NCBI RefSeq assembly: GCF_019320115.1
Contig: NC_089581.1
Coordinates: forward strand, 65,763,310 to 65,827,309
Reading direction: 5' to 3'
Source: Miscanthus floridulus
Lineage: Eukaryota > Streptophyta > Magnoliopsida > Poales > Poaceae
Length of the DNA: 64,000 nucleotides
In this document: positions 45,001-57,432 of the stretch, piece by piece
Layout: each line of letters opens with the position of its first letter
Position numbering within the stretch: the stretch's first letter is position 1
Translations under genes and position numbers: made by a program
Notes under the pieces: model-generated
The model's database searches: none
What the model saw: the letters and a program-made list of their open reading frames with translations, nothing else
What the model was told of the DNA's origin: nothing

Positions 45001-48000
45001 GGATCATGCTGCGATGATTAAATATGGATTGTAGACAATTTCATAGTCTTTCCATATTGTCTTGTTTCATGTATTTTGGATTAGTACAACTCTAGTTATA
45101 AGCTTGTGAAGTTGCATGGCAGAATCTGTCCAAATCTGGACAGAGGTGCTCAATTGTGCTTGATTGACCTTGTTAATGGTGGAATTGCCTTGTGATGATA
45201 ATAAACATGTTTTATATAATTTAATAAGATTTCTATAAAGTTAAGGTTCATGCTTGTTTGATGTCTGTAACTCCAGTTATGCTATTTTGAAACTACTACT
45301 ACTTTTCTGTCCTAGTTCGGTGCAGATCTGAAACATTGGCATGTTTAACCTAGTTAGCTTTGGAATAAGCTTTTGGTGATAATAACAATGTTGTAGGAAA
45401 TTTCATTATCTTTCCAGAAAGTCTAGGATCACCTTCTTTGGATGTTTGGATCTCCAGTTATAGGTGAAACAAGTGTTATCTGTGCTGCTGTCCAAATTCT
45501 GTGTTGTGCTTTATAAGTTGATTGCTTTCACCTTGCATTGCCTTATGTGTTGCTAAGTGTAACTCATGCCTTTCATGGTGTTAAATTAAGTTACCTGAGA
45601 TCTTAAATTGTGATAGATGTTGTCAATGGAATAGCTTAACTCAAGTTATCTGGTGTACCATGCTTGATATCCTCACTATCTTTCTATAATAGATTATGTG
45701 ATGCATCTCGTATTAGCGTTCTTTTATTCATGCACTTGCATCTTGCATCTCATCTTGGTACGCTAGATGAACCACGTGAAGGACGTGATGTTGGAGCTGA
45801 ACCCAAAGACGGTGTATGGTGGACCTATCCCGAAGATGGAAGGAATGAACAAGTGCTAGGATGGGAGATACTCGCCTAGCGAGTGTCGTCTAACAAACAC
45901 TAACCTAGTGTTGAATTCTAGACAAGCCCCGGAGCATTCTAAGCCTCCCATGTTTTTACAACTATCTTGAGTATCTTTTATTGTTGATGATACATTAAGT
46001 ATAGGAATTGGTTGGAACCAATTGTTGCATTATATCCTTACCTTGTCCAGATAAAATCCTATGAATCCTAATTAAGTGTAGGATCGAATGATGCTTAGCT
46101 ATGCTTAGACTGGTAGAAGTCGGGTGATTTCCTGTCACCTGCGAGATGTAGGATGAGCTCTGGTCATGGGTGGCTATATTTGCTATCGTGGAAAAGAACC
46201 ATGTGTTAATAATGAAAAGAGACCGGATGGGATGACGTTAGTGCAGCAACAAGGCATGGAGGTCTTGGGTGTGAATCTATCCCCGTCTATGTTGTTTAAG
46301 GACCGATACACTGTATGTCCTTATGTCATGTTGAACGCAGCCTAACATTTAGCTGGCCGAATAACTTATTCCGACCACGAAGCCTAGTAGCTCGATTTAG
46401 GCCAGGAACGCGAGCAGTTGGTCACAATCTGGATGGCAGTAAGGATGTGTGGAGAGCCATTGGCGTAAGCCCAAGGGTGGGTTAAGTCACTGAGCACTCA
46501 TGGCAGAGTGGTTCTCTGATTTTGCGGCACTGATCGGACCCGCAACTCATGAATTGTACCAAAGGTGACTTGTTTGCGACCCTAACGGGGGAAGCAGGGT
46601 TTGTGTTAGAAATACCCCTCCAGCTGGATAGGAATCGATTCGAATCACCATCTCTCTCAGATAGTGAGAACTTGACTGAGTAGCGGCAACGTAGATTCAC
46701 TAAATTTAAAGATATGGTCAAATGATAATGATGATGATGATAATGATAATGAGCCATGAAATACCTAATATGGTTATTATTGTTTGCAACTTAATCAAGT
46801 GATTGATTAGTACAGGTGCTAATATAGATGGTAGGAAATGGCTAAAAGTCACTGCTAGTACATGTTAATACTGCTATTGATTACTCAAGCTTTTATGCAA
46901 AGAGGTTGTCCAACAAGATCCACTGATAAAGCCTTGCATAATCCTTGGTGTCACTTTATTTCTGGTTTATGACGGGTAAGTCTAGCTGAGTACATTCGAG
47001 TACTCAGGGTTTATCCCACCATGTTGCAGGTGAGGTTCTCGGCCTGTTGAAGATGGTGGCTAACCGCCGGTGGGCTTGGTGATTCTATATTTACTTCTCA
47101 TCTATATGCTTTTGTCTGAGGATGTCACTTATGCTAGCAATGTATTTGGAACTTATATTAATGTAATCATTTGAAAACTATGTTGTTTTCACTAATCGGT
47201 TTTGAAACCCAAACTTGTACTATTATTTGTGAATCCCTTTTGTAATATTATTTCCACTGCAACTCTGCGTATGTGATGTGTATTTGCTTAATCACTCGAT
47301 CTTGGCTGTGATGTTGATTTACCGAGGTCTTTCGGGACACTCGGCGGACTACTGGGTTTATATAAGTGAAAGTATACGTGTGTCAATGTGTTAGTAGGGA
47401 CAGCCATACTTGATCTTGTATAAATTGGGCGGTTCTATCATAGGTGGCATGGAGAGTGGTTCTATATCAGGAACCCGGTGGAGGCGCCGTTCCCAATGTT
47501 TACCGGGGGGAGGTCGGAGAAGAGGGAAAGTTGAACGTGGGGTCCTTCCCATCAATAGAAAAAGCTGGCGATCATCGAGCCAGAGCTTTAGAAGCTCATG
47601 CAGAATGGCCTCGATGGGTTGTGGGTCTTCCACACCTTCTTCCACCATAAGGTTGCCCCACTGGGGGAAAGGACATGGCCGATGTGGGAATACTCTGGCC
47701 CGACGAATCCTGACCATGCATCACCAGAGGAGTAGTCAAAAGATGAAGTCTGGGGTGATCTTGGTTGGGCACTGTAGTTGAGGGATGAAGACTCCCTCAA
47801 AGGGATGCCCAGACCCCTTCATGTCTCGAAGCTATCCAATTTGGTATGCTTTTTTGCCATGACCTTTTCCTTCTTGTTTTGATGTTTTGATTGATTTCGA
47901 GTTGCCCATTTCAAAGGGACTCACGGGCTATAAATCCCGGCCACATCTTTTGAGAGGGGCGGAAGGCGTGGTTTAGCAAGCTGCCTAGAGGGAGGTCATG

Positions 48001-50047
48001 CTTGCCAAGAAGAAGAAGAAAGCCGAGAAGGTCTGGAGGAGGTTTGATAAGGAGAAGGAGATGAACCGGTGGGTCCAGGGTGGCGAGAGCCAGAGCGACA
48101 TGGAGGTGGAGCTCGAGTCGGAGGAGTCTATGAAGATGGGTGACGACATGAGTGTCTCAGAGGACGAGGGAAATAGGGGCGCTGTCATGACCTTTGTGGA
48201 GCGCCGTGAGCATGCGGCCACACCCGTCGATGGCGGGCTTGGTACGAAAACGCGTCGTGAGTGAAGACGCCGCCCTCGAACGAGAGGCAAAGCGGGCATG
48301 GTCACCGCGCCCTTTGGAGGCACCGTCGGCTTCTCAGTCCCCTGCTCTGAGTGTGATGGAATGCGTCGGTCGGTCGGGGGAGCACGATTGTCCGCCCGTT
48401 CCCTTAGGGTCACCGTGCGTGCATGTCCCTCAATGGGGAGATGCCCCACTGATTGCTCTAGTGGTCTCGCCGTGAGCTAGTGGCCGTGACCGTTCGCGAG
48501 CCGAACGGGTATCAGCCGTGTCGTCCCTACCCTCGATCGGTCCAAGGGGGCACGAACTGTGACCCTAAGTGATCCTTGGCCGGTCAGATCATCGTCAGCT
48601 GGTCAGGGCTTCAAGGTTCTACCGCTTTCATCTGGGTATGTATTCATGCTTCCTTTGGCCCTCATAGTTGAGTTTTTGGGTGTGACTAACCTATGCTTGT
48701 CCCCTTTTTTGTAGCGGCCAGGAGCCGGTAGGACTAGGGATCTCCCCACCTCCCATGCGAGGAGAGTGGAGACCTAGCCTACAGCAGGTTTCTACGAGCG
48801 AAGGGGGAAGCATGCTTGTGGTAGCACGACCTTCCTTATAGGGGGTTGCGTCTTCTCGACTGGTGGTGAGCACGGTGGCGGTCGTGATGGCGGTGATCCC
48901 CATGATGACGACGGAGGTCAGGTCAGAGGTGACTCTTGCTGTCCCTCCCTTGCCAGTCACGGAGGCAGAGAGGAGGGAAACTAGGCTCCCTGTCTCGCTC
49001 GATGGAGGAGCGCACGGTTTGCCCGCCTGGACCGAGCTGGAGGGGTCTGGAGGAGCCATGGCCAGGCCAAAGGTAGAGCAGCCATCGGCAAGCCATGTAA
49101 TCCTAGCGGTGGACATCCCCTTCGACGGTGAGGAAGACATCAGGGTGGAGCCGCCAGCCATCCTGCCGTCCTAGGAGTTGGTGATGATTCGGTCATCGCT
49201 TGATACTGCAATGGCTGGATCTTCCAGCAGGTCAGGGGCAACCCACGAGCTCGTGTGGCCTTGCCCCGGTGAGCCGAGAAAGGCCTAGTTCATCCGTCAC
49301 GATGAGGAGGAGGTAAAGCTTTGGCACGTGTTTAGGGAGAGAGAGGAGTGTCGATGGAGTCTAATCTCGCCATTACCAAGGCGAGGCTCAAGGAGGCCTT
49401 GGAGAGGGTTGAGCTCATCCATCGAGCCATGACTGTGGACTTGCCATGCATTGTAGAGGTAAGTTTTGTGCATTCCTAGTGTTGTTTTTTATTCCTTGGC
49501 ATTCAAACGGTTGTCTCAGTATGCCTGCTTCTTGTCTCACAGGACCTAGAGATGATGTCAATTCACAAGTCCCAATTTCTTCGGGAGGAGCACGGTCGGA
49601 TGGAGCAAGAAGCTATGGCGTCACGGTGGGTCGTTGACCTTAGGCACTAGCTAGAGTCCACCCATTGTGAGTCCTAAGACTAGGCAGCCGAGGTGATGGG
49701 AGCACAGGCGGTAGAGATGCATGCGGTCAAGCGGGCGACTGCTGCCGAGCTAAAACTCGACAGGGAAGTCTAGTGCCACACACATAGATGATCATTGAGC
49801 AGGTCTCTACATAGTGGGTGATGGAGGCTCACCGTTCGACCGTGGCTATAGATGTGCACTAGGAAGACATCATACAGCCTGCAGAGGCAGCGGAGGCTGA
49901 GTCAGAGGTGAGCGTCGTCTTTCTCCCTATCGAGCCGAACGATGTCCCAACCATAGCCAAGCTGAGCACCATCATCTCGACCACAACCGAGCTGCCTTCA
50001 TCCTCGCCAATCGCACCGTCAACCGACACCGCCGAGGGGCCACAATA
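42036..50047 (+). pseudogene. Antisense gene of element C, split by element E, with visible introns
   Basis: N-terminal part 42036-42482: VDEVVLADFTTKG, FLTFHERGLGYPTHWFLHG, VYETFLGMEPHVDLFWRVF and VGGFALQKRP, a PF04195-like domain with several stops. The frame breaks at the E insertion and continues at 47448 with HGEWFYIRNPVEAPFPMF. GT-AG introns are clear at about 48639-48714 (GTATGTATTC ... TTTTTTGTAG) and 49460-49540 (GTAAGTTTTG ... TGTCTCACAG). The exons between encode coiled-coil-like text. The C-terminus ends STDTAEGPQ at 50047, like ATEEP in B. It runs opposite to gag-pol. Function is unknown. Confidence 0.75.
42483..47442 (+). mobile_element. Element E: 4.96-kb solo-LTR-like insertion, same family as D
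   Basis: It starts TGTAACACCCC and ends TTCTATCATA, flanked by a perfect GGTGG duplication (42478-42482 and 47443-47447). The same blocks as D occur in the same order (TGGTAGAAGTCGGGTGAT near 46110; GAGTACTCAGGGTTT and TGTTGCAGGTGAGG near 46999-47034). No internal domains and no repeated ends are visible, so it is best read as a solo LTR. Short ORFs in 43300-43760 are in a C-rich stretch and are not supported as genes. Confidence 0.85.
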
Positions 50048-50640
50048 GAGTTTAGAGTAGAAGTAGTCAGTTTATGTAAAAGATGAATTCATAGGGGAGC
50101 CCCTGTGTGAACAATTTTACTTTCATGAATATTTTAAGTTCATTTTTGTGATGAAATCACTTATGAGGGGAAGCTTGTCATGTCTGCCCTTGTTTTTATC
50201 CTTGCGTAATTTTGTCTTTTGTCCTTTCTTTTTCGCACCTGCCCATTGACCCATAGGCTGCAACCTTAAGAACCCGAGCGTGGCCCACGAGGCTCAGCTA
50301 CTCATAATAGTAGGTCATGGCGGGGTGTGATCGGTCAGGAGGTTAAAGCGCAAGTTACGTAGGGTAATCAAAGGAATGGAATGCCCTTTCGATTGAGCGA
50401 CGTCCTTTTGTTTGGGGCAAAAAGTGTCACTATATGATAGTAAAAATGAAGAAGGGTGGTATCACACCCCGTGTAGCCCCTGAGCGACCCAGGCTGAGAG
50501 TGCTCAGGCTAGGGGCACTGCAGGAGCAAGCATTGAATGGAAATAAACGGTAAGATTGAGTTTTAGGGAAAGAAAAAAACATAATTGTTTGATGTTCCAT
50601 GTGTTGGTGAGAATGTTGCTATTGTCATCCTTTAGCCAGT
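50048..50640 (-). other. 3' region of element C between integrase and antisense gene
   Basis: No coding region. GGGGAGCCCCTGTGTGAA at about 50095 matches the equivalent place in B, and the minus-strand GGGTCGCTCAGGGGCTACAC (about 50465-50490) resembles the PPT-like motif of B. Presumed shared untranslated region of the convergent sense and antisense transcripts. Confidence 0.5.
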
Positions 50641-51530
50641 AGATGCTCGGTCAGGATCACCTCGGCCACCGCATATAGGTCCTTCACATGGTGGAGAGAG
50701 CTTATGTTTGTACTTGGTTGACTGGGTCCTCCTGAGTATGAGATCACCGACCTCAAGGATCCTCCCCCTAATTTTTCTTTCATAGTACCAGCGGAGAGTT
50801 TGCTAGTAACAGGCAGAAGCGGATGACAGTCGTCTCACGAAGCTTCCTCGAGTAGGTCGACCGCATCCTACTGAGCCTCCATGGCTCAGTCTCGGTCGAA
50901 GGCCTTTACTCTTGGGGCACTATGATCGAGGTTAGATAGCAACACTGCTTTGGCTCTATATGCCAGGAAGAAAGGGGTGAACCCCATGGATCGGTTTGGG
51001 GTTGTTCTTATGCTCCAGAGGGTTGCTAGGACCTCTACAACCTAATGCCCGTCATACTTTTTGAGTCGGTCGAAGATGCGGGGCTTGAGTCCTTGGAGGA
51101 CCATGCCATTAGCCCATTTGACCTGACCGTTAGTACGTGGGTGTCCAACCGAGGCCCAATCGATCCTGATGCCGTATCCATCACAAAAGTCTAGGAACTT
51201 CTTCCCGGTGAAGTTTATTCCATGGTTGGTGATGATACAGTTAGGAACACCAAACCCATAGATGATGTCGAGGAAGAACTTGACCACTTCTTCTGAGAGG
51301 ATATTGGTGATGGGCTTCGCCTCTATCCACAAGGTGAACTTGTCCACCACCATGAGTAGGTGAGTGAAGCCACCCAGGGCCTTTTTGAGGGGTCCGACCA
51401 TGTTGAGGCCCTAGACCACGAATAGCTAGGTGATGGGGATGGTCTGAAGCTCCTACGCTGGTAGGTGAGCTTGTTGAGCGTAGAACTGGCATCCTTCACA
51501 CCTATAGACCACCTCCTCTGCATCTCATAG
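50640..51530 (-). pseudogene. Integrase of element C with altered catalytic residues
   Basis: The minus strand 51401-51042 gives MVGPLKKALGGF, MVVDKFTLWIEAKPI, CIITNHGINFTGKKF and NGQVKWANGMVLQGLKPRIF. The second catalytic Asp (normally IITDNG) reads Asn, and the catalytic Glu (normally VERANG) reads Lys. The N-terminal zinc-binding part is in pieces near 51480-51530 in another frame. The enzyme could not have been active in its present form. Confidence 0.8.
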
Positions 51531-51639
51531 TGCAGTGGGCCAGTAAAAACCTTGGAGAAAGGCTTTCCTGACTAGCGACCTTGGGGCCACGTGATGTCCA
51601 TAGATTTTGGCATGGATTTTGAGGAGAAGCTGTTTTGCC

Positions 51640-52530
51640 CTGGTCGGTCGGGATGCACTTCATGAGCACTCCCAACGGACTTCACTTGTAAAGTCCATTA
51701 CTAATGGAGACGAACGTCTTGGCATGTCGAGCGATTCATCATGCTTTAGTCCTTTCCAGTGGGAGAACCTCCTCGAGGAGGTAGGCGAGCAGTGGTGCTC
51801 TCTAGTCGGCCAAATTGGGTGCCATCATGGTGGTGTCATGGGGCGATGTTGCCATGGAGGTGCCAAGGTCAGAGCCCCGATCGCTCGGTTGGGGTTAGGG
51901 CACATCGGGGGGTCGGAGCCCCTGAGTGCCAGATTGGTGTTGGAGCGCATCTAGGTCGGATGCTCTCGAATGCGGGCAGATGGCTCATGGAAGTCATTTA
52001 CAAAGTCCCCATTGGTGGGTGGTTCCTGTCTGGCCACCAATTTTGTGAGGAAGTTAGTGGCAGCGTTGTCCTTTCGAGGGACATGGTCAGTCGGGATGCA
52101 CTTCATGAGCACTCCAGATGGACTTTGTTTGTAAAGTTCTTTACTAATGGCGATGAACGTCTTGGCGCGTCGAGCGATTCATCGCGCTTCAGTCCTTTTC
52201 GGTGGGAGAACCTCCTCGAGGAGGTAGGCGAGCAGTGGTGCTCTCTAGTCAGCCAAATTGGGTGCCATCACGGCAACATCATGGGGTGATGTTGCCATGG
52301 AGGTGCCAAGTTTGGAACCCCTGATCGCTCGGTCGGGGTCAAGGCACGTCGGGGGGCTAGAGCCCCCGAGTGCTAGATTGGTGTAGGAGCGCGTCTAGGT
52401 CAGATCCTCTCGAATGTGGGTAGACGACTCATGGAGGTCGTTTACAAAGTCCCCATCGGTGGGTGGTTCCTATCTGGCCACCAATTTTGCAAGTTGGCGG
52501 TGTCATTGTCCTTTCAAGGGACATGATGCA
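51640..52530 (-). repeat. 443-bp tandem duplication inside C pol
   Basis: ATGCACTTCATGAGCACTCC at 51653 recurs at 52096, CGAGCGATTCATC at 51728 recurs at 52171, and CAAAGTCCCCAT at 52001 recurs at about 52445, a constant offset of 443-444. It lies between the second RNase H and integrase. The copies differ by about one base in ten. Confidence 0.9.
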
Positions 52531-52540
52531 GTTTGATCCC

Positions 52541-52840
52541 TCAAAACTTGTCCTCGAGCTTGCGCACCTCCTGATAGTACGTCACCATGAGAGGGCTCTT
52601 GCAGGAGGACTCCTTCTTGACTTGGTCAACAACCAACTCTGAGTGACCGCAGACATACAGCCGTGTGGCGCCAAGCTCGATGGCGATGCGCAGTTCATTG
52701 ATGAGGGCCTCGTACTCAACAGCATTGTTTGAATCTGAAAAATGGAGATGGATCACGTAGCGGAGCATGCTCCCATCTGAGGAGATCAAAACCACTCCAG
52801 CCCCTAAGCCAAACCCCATGACTAACCCATCGAAGTACAT
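52541..52840 (-). pseudogene. Second (archaeal-type) RNase H of element C
   Basis: MYFDGLVMGFGLGAGVVLIS, then NNAVEYEALINELRIAIELG and LYVCGHSELVVDQV. The first Asp and the Glu are present. The Asp of the usual GDS motif reads His (GHSE). The domain marks the element as Tat lineage and is open for 100 codons. Confidence 0.82.
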
Positions 52841-52899
52841 TCTCTAGTACTCGTGGGTGACGTCCGGGGTCTGGAGCTGGACTTCCATCCATTCGGTGA

Positions 52900-53545
52900 T
52901 GAAGTCGGCAAGAGCCTAAGACTTAATAGCTGTGTGGGGGACATACATGATGTCATGGTCCATGAGGTCGAGAGCCCACTTAGAGATTTGGCCAGTGGCA
53001 TCGTGGTTACGGATGACCTTTTCGAGTGGGTATGAGGTGGTGACCATGACCTTGTGGTTGGTGAAGTAGTGCAGGAGCTTCTGGGTCACCATCAGCATGG
53101 CATACAGAAGCTTTTGAACCTAGGGGTAGTGAATTTTGGCATCGGTGAATACCTCACCAATGAAGTACACCAGTCGTTCGACCTTTAGGGGGTGTCCTGG
53201 CTCCTCCCTCTTGATGATGAGGGTGATGCTCACAACGTGGTTGCTTACCACGATGTAGAGGAGGAGGGATTCTCCCCGTTTGGGAGCGACGAAGATTGGG
53301 GCCAACATCAGTGACGTTTTGAGGCTTTCCAAAGCCTATTGTGCCTCCTTTGTCTAGATGAATGCGTCTGTTTTCTTGAGAAGTTTGTAGAGATGCATCC
53401 CCCGTTCGCCTAGTTGGGAGATGAACCAGCTCAAGGTAGCCAAATAGCCAGTGAGCCTCTGTACGCCCTTGACACTATGTATAGGGCCTATGTTGGAGAT
53501 GGCCATGGTTTTTTTGGGGTAGGCTTCGATGTCGTGCTTGGACAT
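52900..53545 (-). pseudogene. RT connection and first RNase H of element C
   Basis: Pieces in order on the minus strand: 53545-53354 (VQRLTGYLATLSWFISQLGE, KLLKKTDAF), 53332-53120 (LYIVVSNHVVSITLI, RLVYFIGEVFTDAKIHYP) and 53098-52916 (LLHYFTNHKVMVTTSYPLEK, GQISKWALDLMDHDI). Stops separate them. Standard thumb, connection and RNase H of gypsy pol. Confidence 0.82.
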
Positions 53546-53559
53546 GATGTATCAAAGCA

Positions 53560-54275
53560 GCTTCCCCTTCGGGACCCCAAAAACATAATTTTCAGGATTC
53601 AATTTGACGCTAAACATTCGGAGGTTTGCAAATGTTACGGCCAAGTTTGCGATCAGGTAGCTAGCTTGAGTCGTTTTCACCACTATGTCATCTACATAGA
53701 CAACAATTGTTGGGTTTGGCCGCTCAACTTGGTTAGGTTGCTCAGGTAGGTTGATTTGGTCGGTGAAGCATCACTGCATGCACCATAGATAGGTGGTGCC
53801 AACGTTCTTCAGACAGAAAGGCATGGTTACGTAATAGTACGAACCATACAGGGTGATGAATGAAGTCATGACCTGGTCAGACTCTTTCATCATGATCTGG
53901 TGGTAGCCTAAGTAGGCATCTAGGAAGGAGAGGATTTCATACCCTGAGGTAGAGTCGACTATCTGATCTATGAGTGGTAAAGGGAAGTGATCCTTTGGGC
54001 ATGCCTTGTTGAGGCCAGTATAGTCAACACACATTCTCCACTTCCTATTCTTCCTTTTCACAAGAATAGGATTAGCTAGCCAATCGGAGTGGTATACCTC
54101 TTTGACACATCTAGCTGCTAGAAGTTTGGTGATCTCCTCGCCTATGGCCCTGCGCCTCTCGTCGTTCAAGTGATGCAGGCATTGCTTGGTGGGTTTTGAG
54201 ACCAGAATGATGTGTAGTGCATTCTCAGTGACCTCCCTCAGTATGCTCGGCATGTTAGAAGACTCCCACATGAAG
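53560..54275 (-). pseudogene. Reverse transcriptase of element C
   Basis: The minus strand 54271-53771 is open for 166 codons: EEITKLLAARCVKEVYHSDW, RMCVDYTGLNKACPKDHFPL and GYEILSFLDAYLGYHQI, covering RT motifs 1-3 including the first catalytic Asp. YVDD is at 53698-53687 in a following frame. A frameshift near 53770 separates the two. Confidence 0.87.
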
Positions 54276-54316
54276 ACATCACGATTTACACGTAGGAAGT
54301 CAGTGAGCTCGCTTTC

Positions 54317-54900
54317 CTATTTGGCCAGGAGCTTAGTCCCGACCCGAACCATCTTGAACGGGTCGGTGGGGTCGATCTCCACCGCCTTGGTTTCCTTAGT
54401 TGGATGGAAGGCACTCGAGGAGGTCGACCCATTGTAGTCAAGGACTGTTGGAGTTGCTGAATTCCTGAGCGTTGGGAGCTCGGCGGAGTTGATGACGGCA
54501 GTGGCGAGCTCATAATGCTCGCGGTCGCATGTGTTGGCGTGCGAGAAGGTGCTACCTATGGTCATGATGTTGTTCGGCCCTAGCATCTTTAGCTTGAGGT
54601 AGGTGTAGTTGGGGATCACCATGAACTTGGCGTAGCATGGCCACCCCCAAGATGGAGTGGTCGGACCCTAGAAAGTCCACTACCTCAAAGGTTAAAACCT
54701 CCAAGCTGAAGTTGGCGTGGTCGCCAAACATGATGGGCAGGTGGATATGCCTATGTCCCTGGGATCACGCCATGGAAGGGAGAGCTCACTGGGTAGAGCT
54801 CCGATTGGAGGATGCACATGGCGTCGAGGGTGTCAACATAGAGAATGTTGAGGTCGCTGCCTCCGTCCATTAGAACCTTGGTGAGGCACTTCTTGCAGAT
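54317..54900 (-). pseudogene. Protease of element C
   Basis: KVLMDGGSDLNILYVDTLDA (complement of about 54885-54826) contains the active-site Asp in the same D-G-G form as element A. The downstream part MVIPNYTYLKLKMLGPNN corresponds to MVIPHYPYLLLKMPGPND in A. Frameshift between the two parts. Confidence 0.82.
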
Positions 54901-57400
54901 GATGGGGTCGACGATGAGCGGGTAGCGACCCAGTCGAGCGACGTGGGAAGGATGGTCTCTCTGATCAAAAGTGATTGAGGAGTTCGACCAGCTAAGGAAA
55001 GAGTGGATGGCTGACTCAGTGACGCATGCGTCTCTGTAGCGTACCATGTGCTGGTGCTTGGAGTGGATAGCGTCGGATCCCCCAAAGATCATGAGGCATT
55101 CCTTAGGGTCGGGGAAGCCATCTTCATCCTTGCTCGCCGTGCCTCCTTTCTTGTTCGCCTCCTCCTTGCCTTTCCCTTCCTTTGGCTTGGTGGCTTGCCA
55201 TAGGAAGCACTTGAGGAGCTCATAGTCCTTATAGAGGTGTTTGATGGGATAGGCGTGGTTGGTGCATGGACTCTCCATGAGCTTGTCGAAGTGGTCGGGC
55301 TAGCCCTGTTGGGGCTGCTTGCCCGCTCGGTTGGCCGATCAGCGCCGGTCCTTCTTGTTCTTCTTGCCCTTTTTGTGGAGGGGCACTCGCCTTGGTCCTC
55401 GCACTTGGGCTTGCCCCTTGTCCTGACCGCCGCTGAAGACCACCCCAATCGCCTCCTCACCGGAGGTGTGGTTTGTGGCGATGTCGAGTAGGTTGCGGTT
55501 GGTATGGGGCTTCACACAGCCGAGCTTGTGGATTAAGGACTTGTAGGTTGTCCTAGAGAGGAACATGCTGATGAAGTCTGCGTCGATGACATCAGGAAGG
55601 GAGTTGCACTGCTTTGAGAACCTATAGATGTAATCCCGTAGGGACTCATTGGGGTCCTACTGGCAGCTCTTGAGGTCCTTGGAATTCCTAGGATAGACAT
55701 ACGTCCCCTAAAATTTCCAATGAAGACGCTCTTGAGATCCACCCAGCCACAGATGTTATCAGGCGAAAGGAATTCGAGCCATGCTCGAACATGCTCCCCC
55801 ACATAGATGGGGAGGTACTAGATGATGAAGTAGTCATCATCCACTCCTCCTGCTTAGTAGGTGAGCCAAAAGTCTTTAAGCCATATACCAAGGTTCGTCT
55901 CCCTAGTGTACGTGGCAAAGTTGGTGGGCAGTCGGAAGCGTTGTGGGAACGGCACTTTCTGGATGCGATGACCAAAGGCCCGTGGCCCCGGGATGTCTAG
56001 GCTAGGGCTCTAGTCATTTGGTCGACCACCATGCCTAGGGTGCATGTCCTCGTACTCCTCGATGGTCAGGCTAGGCCCCACGCCACCTGCTCTCGCCGCC
56101 ATTCGATGGGTGTTAAAATCGTGTCGGGTGTGACGTCGATTATTGATGATGCTGCAAGCATCAAGGTTCAACCTGAGCCATTCATGCACATGTGGTCGGT
56201 GTGGAGCGGGCGTCGGTTCAAGCTACAGTGCAGCCGTGGCTTCGTGCTACATGCCCGACAACTGCTGTGGTGAGCGGACGAAGCGATTCGACTGGTGCGG
56301 CCCTAGTCCCCTGGTTGGGCAAGAGGCCACGAGCTGGTGTTGTGACGCGGAGCTCTCTGCCTACTGAACGGTGGTGGTCTCTACCAGCGCCTAGAGATTC
56401 CGGTGGACTGCCTGTTCCTAGGGGTCGGCAGGCTCAGGGAGGCCACGTTGAAGTATTGCCGTAGCAGCGATGTTTTGGCTAGCCCAAGCAAACTGAAGGG
56501 GGATCATCCCCTCGTCTAGTATGTTACGCTAGACCTGACGGGCATGACCCCGAAGCAGCCGCTCACTGGGTTACGCACATGTGGCGGAGTGTGATGCGCC
56601 GAGCGCTCCGTCGCACGCGGGGGCTGGTTCTACCCCCTTTGTCGTAACTCCTCGCCGTGCTGCTGTGCACGTGCTAGGGCCTGTGCATGGGGGTCTAGAG
56701 GGGATGTGAGTCTACAGAGACTCCACTGCCTCCGGTGGCTATCTCAGGTGTCCACCATAGCGCACTCGTAGGACAGAGGGTGGCCAGGTGCCATGACATC
56801 GCCGATGCTGGAGCCATCGCTTTCGACCTCATCATCGATGAGGTCGTGGAAGGAGACGGGAGCGTAGCCCGCCATCCCTATGAATTCAGGATGTGAGAGG
56901 GGACGGCGTCAACATCCTTCGAAGTCCCCGCAAGCACACGTCCATAGGGGACAGGAAGTTGTAGGGGAACCGGTCGTACGATGGTCGTGGTGGGGACAAC
57001 GGGGTCCCTCCAGAGAGTTGGCGGAAGGTGTTAAATAGTGAGTAAAGAACAAAATGTACATCACTCACCATGGGGTTTGAGCCTAGCATGGGCTGGAGGT
57101 GAAGCGCAGGTGTCTCAATATTGAGGTCGTCGAGTGGCCCGGGGCCGGTGGAGGGTGCTCCTCCTCCGGTGGGCGCCGGGACAAGTGCTTCCTTGTGGAG
57201 GCAGAGTATGCCGAGCTGGTCGGCGACAAAGTCTAGACTCTTAAAGAGGAAGGTCTAGAGTGGTACAAAGACCGGAGGATCCCACATCCCAACAAGTGGG
57301 AGCGTGGGAAACTCTAGTGGGCTGAAGCGAATCATATCACTCAAGCCCGCCATGCCGAAGATGGTGGAAAGGTGGGCCATCTGATGACTAAAAGCATGAA
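54900..57400 (-). pseudogene. gag of element C (decayed)
   Basis: Pieces on the minus strand include GLRRMLTPSPL (near 56900), the capsid core with HVRAWLEFLSPDNICGWVDL and FIGNFRG (about 55800-55700), QCNSLPDVIDADFISMFL (about 55620-55560), a Lys-rich stretch, and ESPCTNHAYPIKHLYKDYELL (about 55275). Many frameshifts. It matches the gag remnant of B. Confidence 0.78.
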
Positions 57401-57414
57401 CGCACGGTGTCCTC

Positions 57415-57432
57415 TCCACGGACAGCGCCAAC
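57415..57432 (-). other. Primer-binding-site-like motif of element C
   Basis: On the minus strand GTTGGCGCTGTCCGTGG directly follows the 5' LTR, with TGG as the expected complement of a tRNA CCA end. The tRNA is not assigned. Confidence 0.5.
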
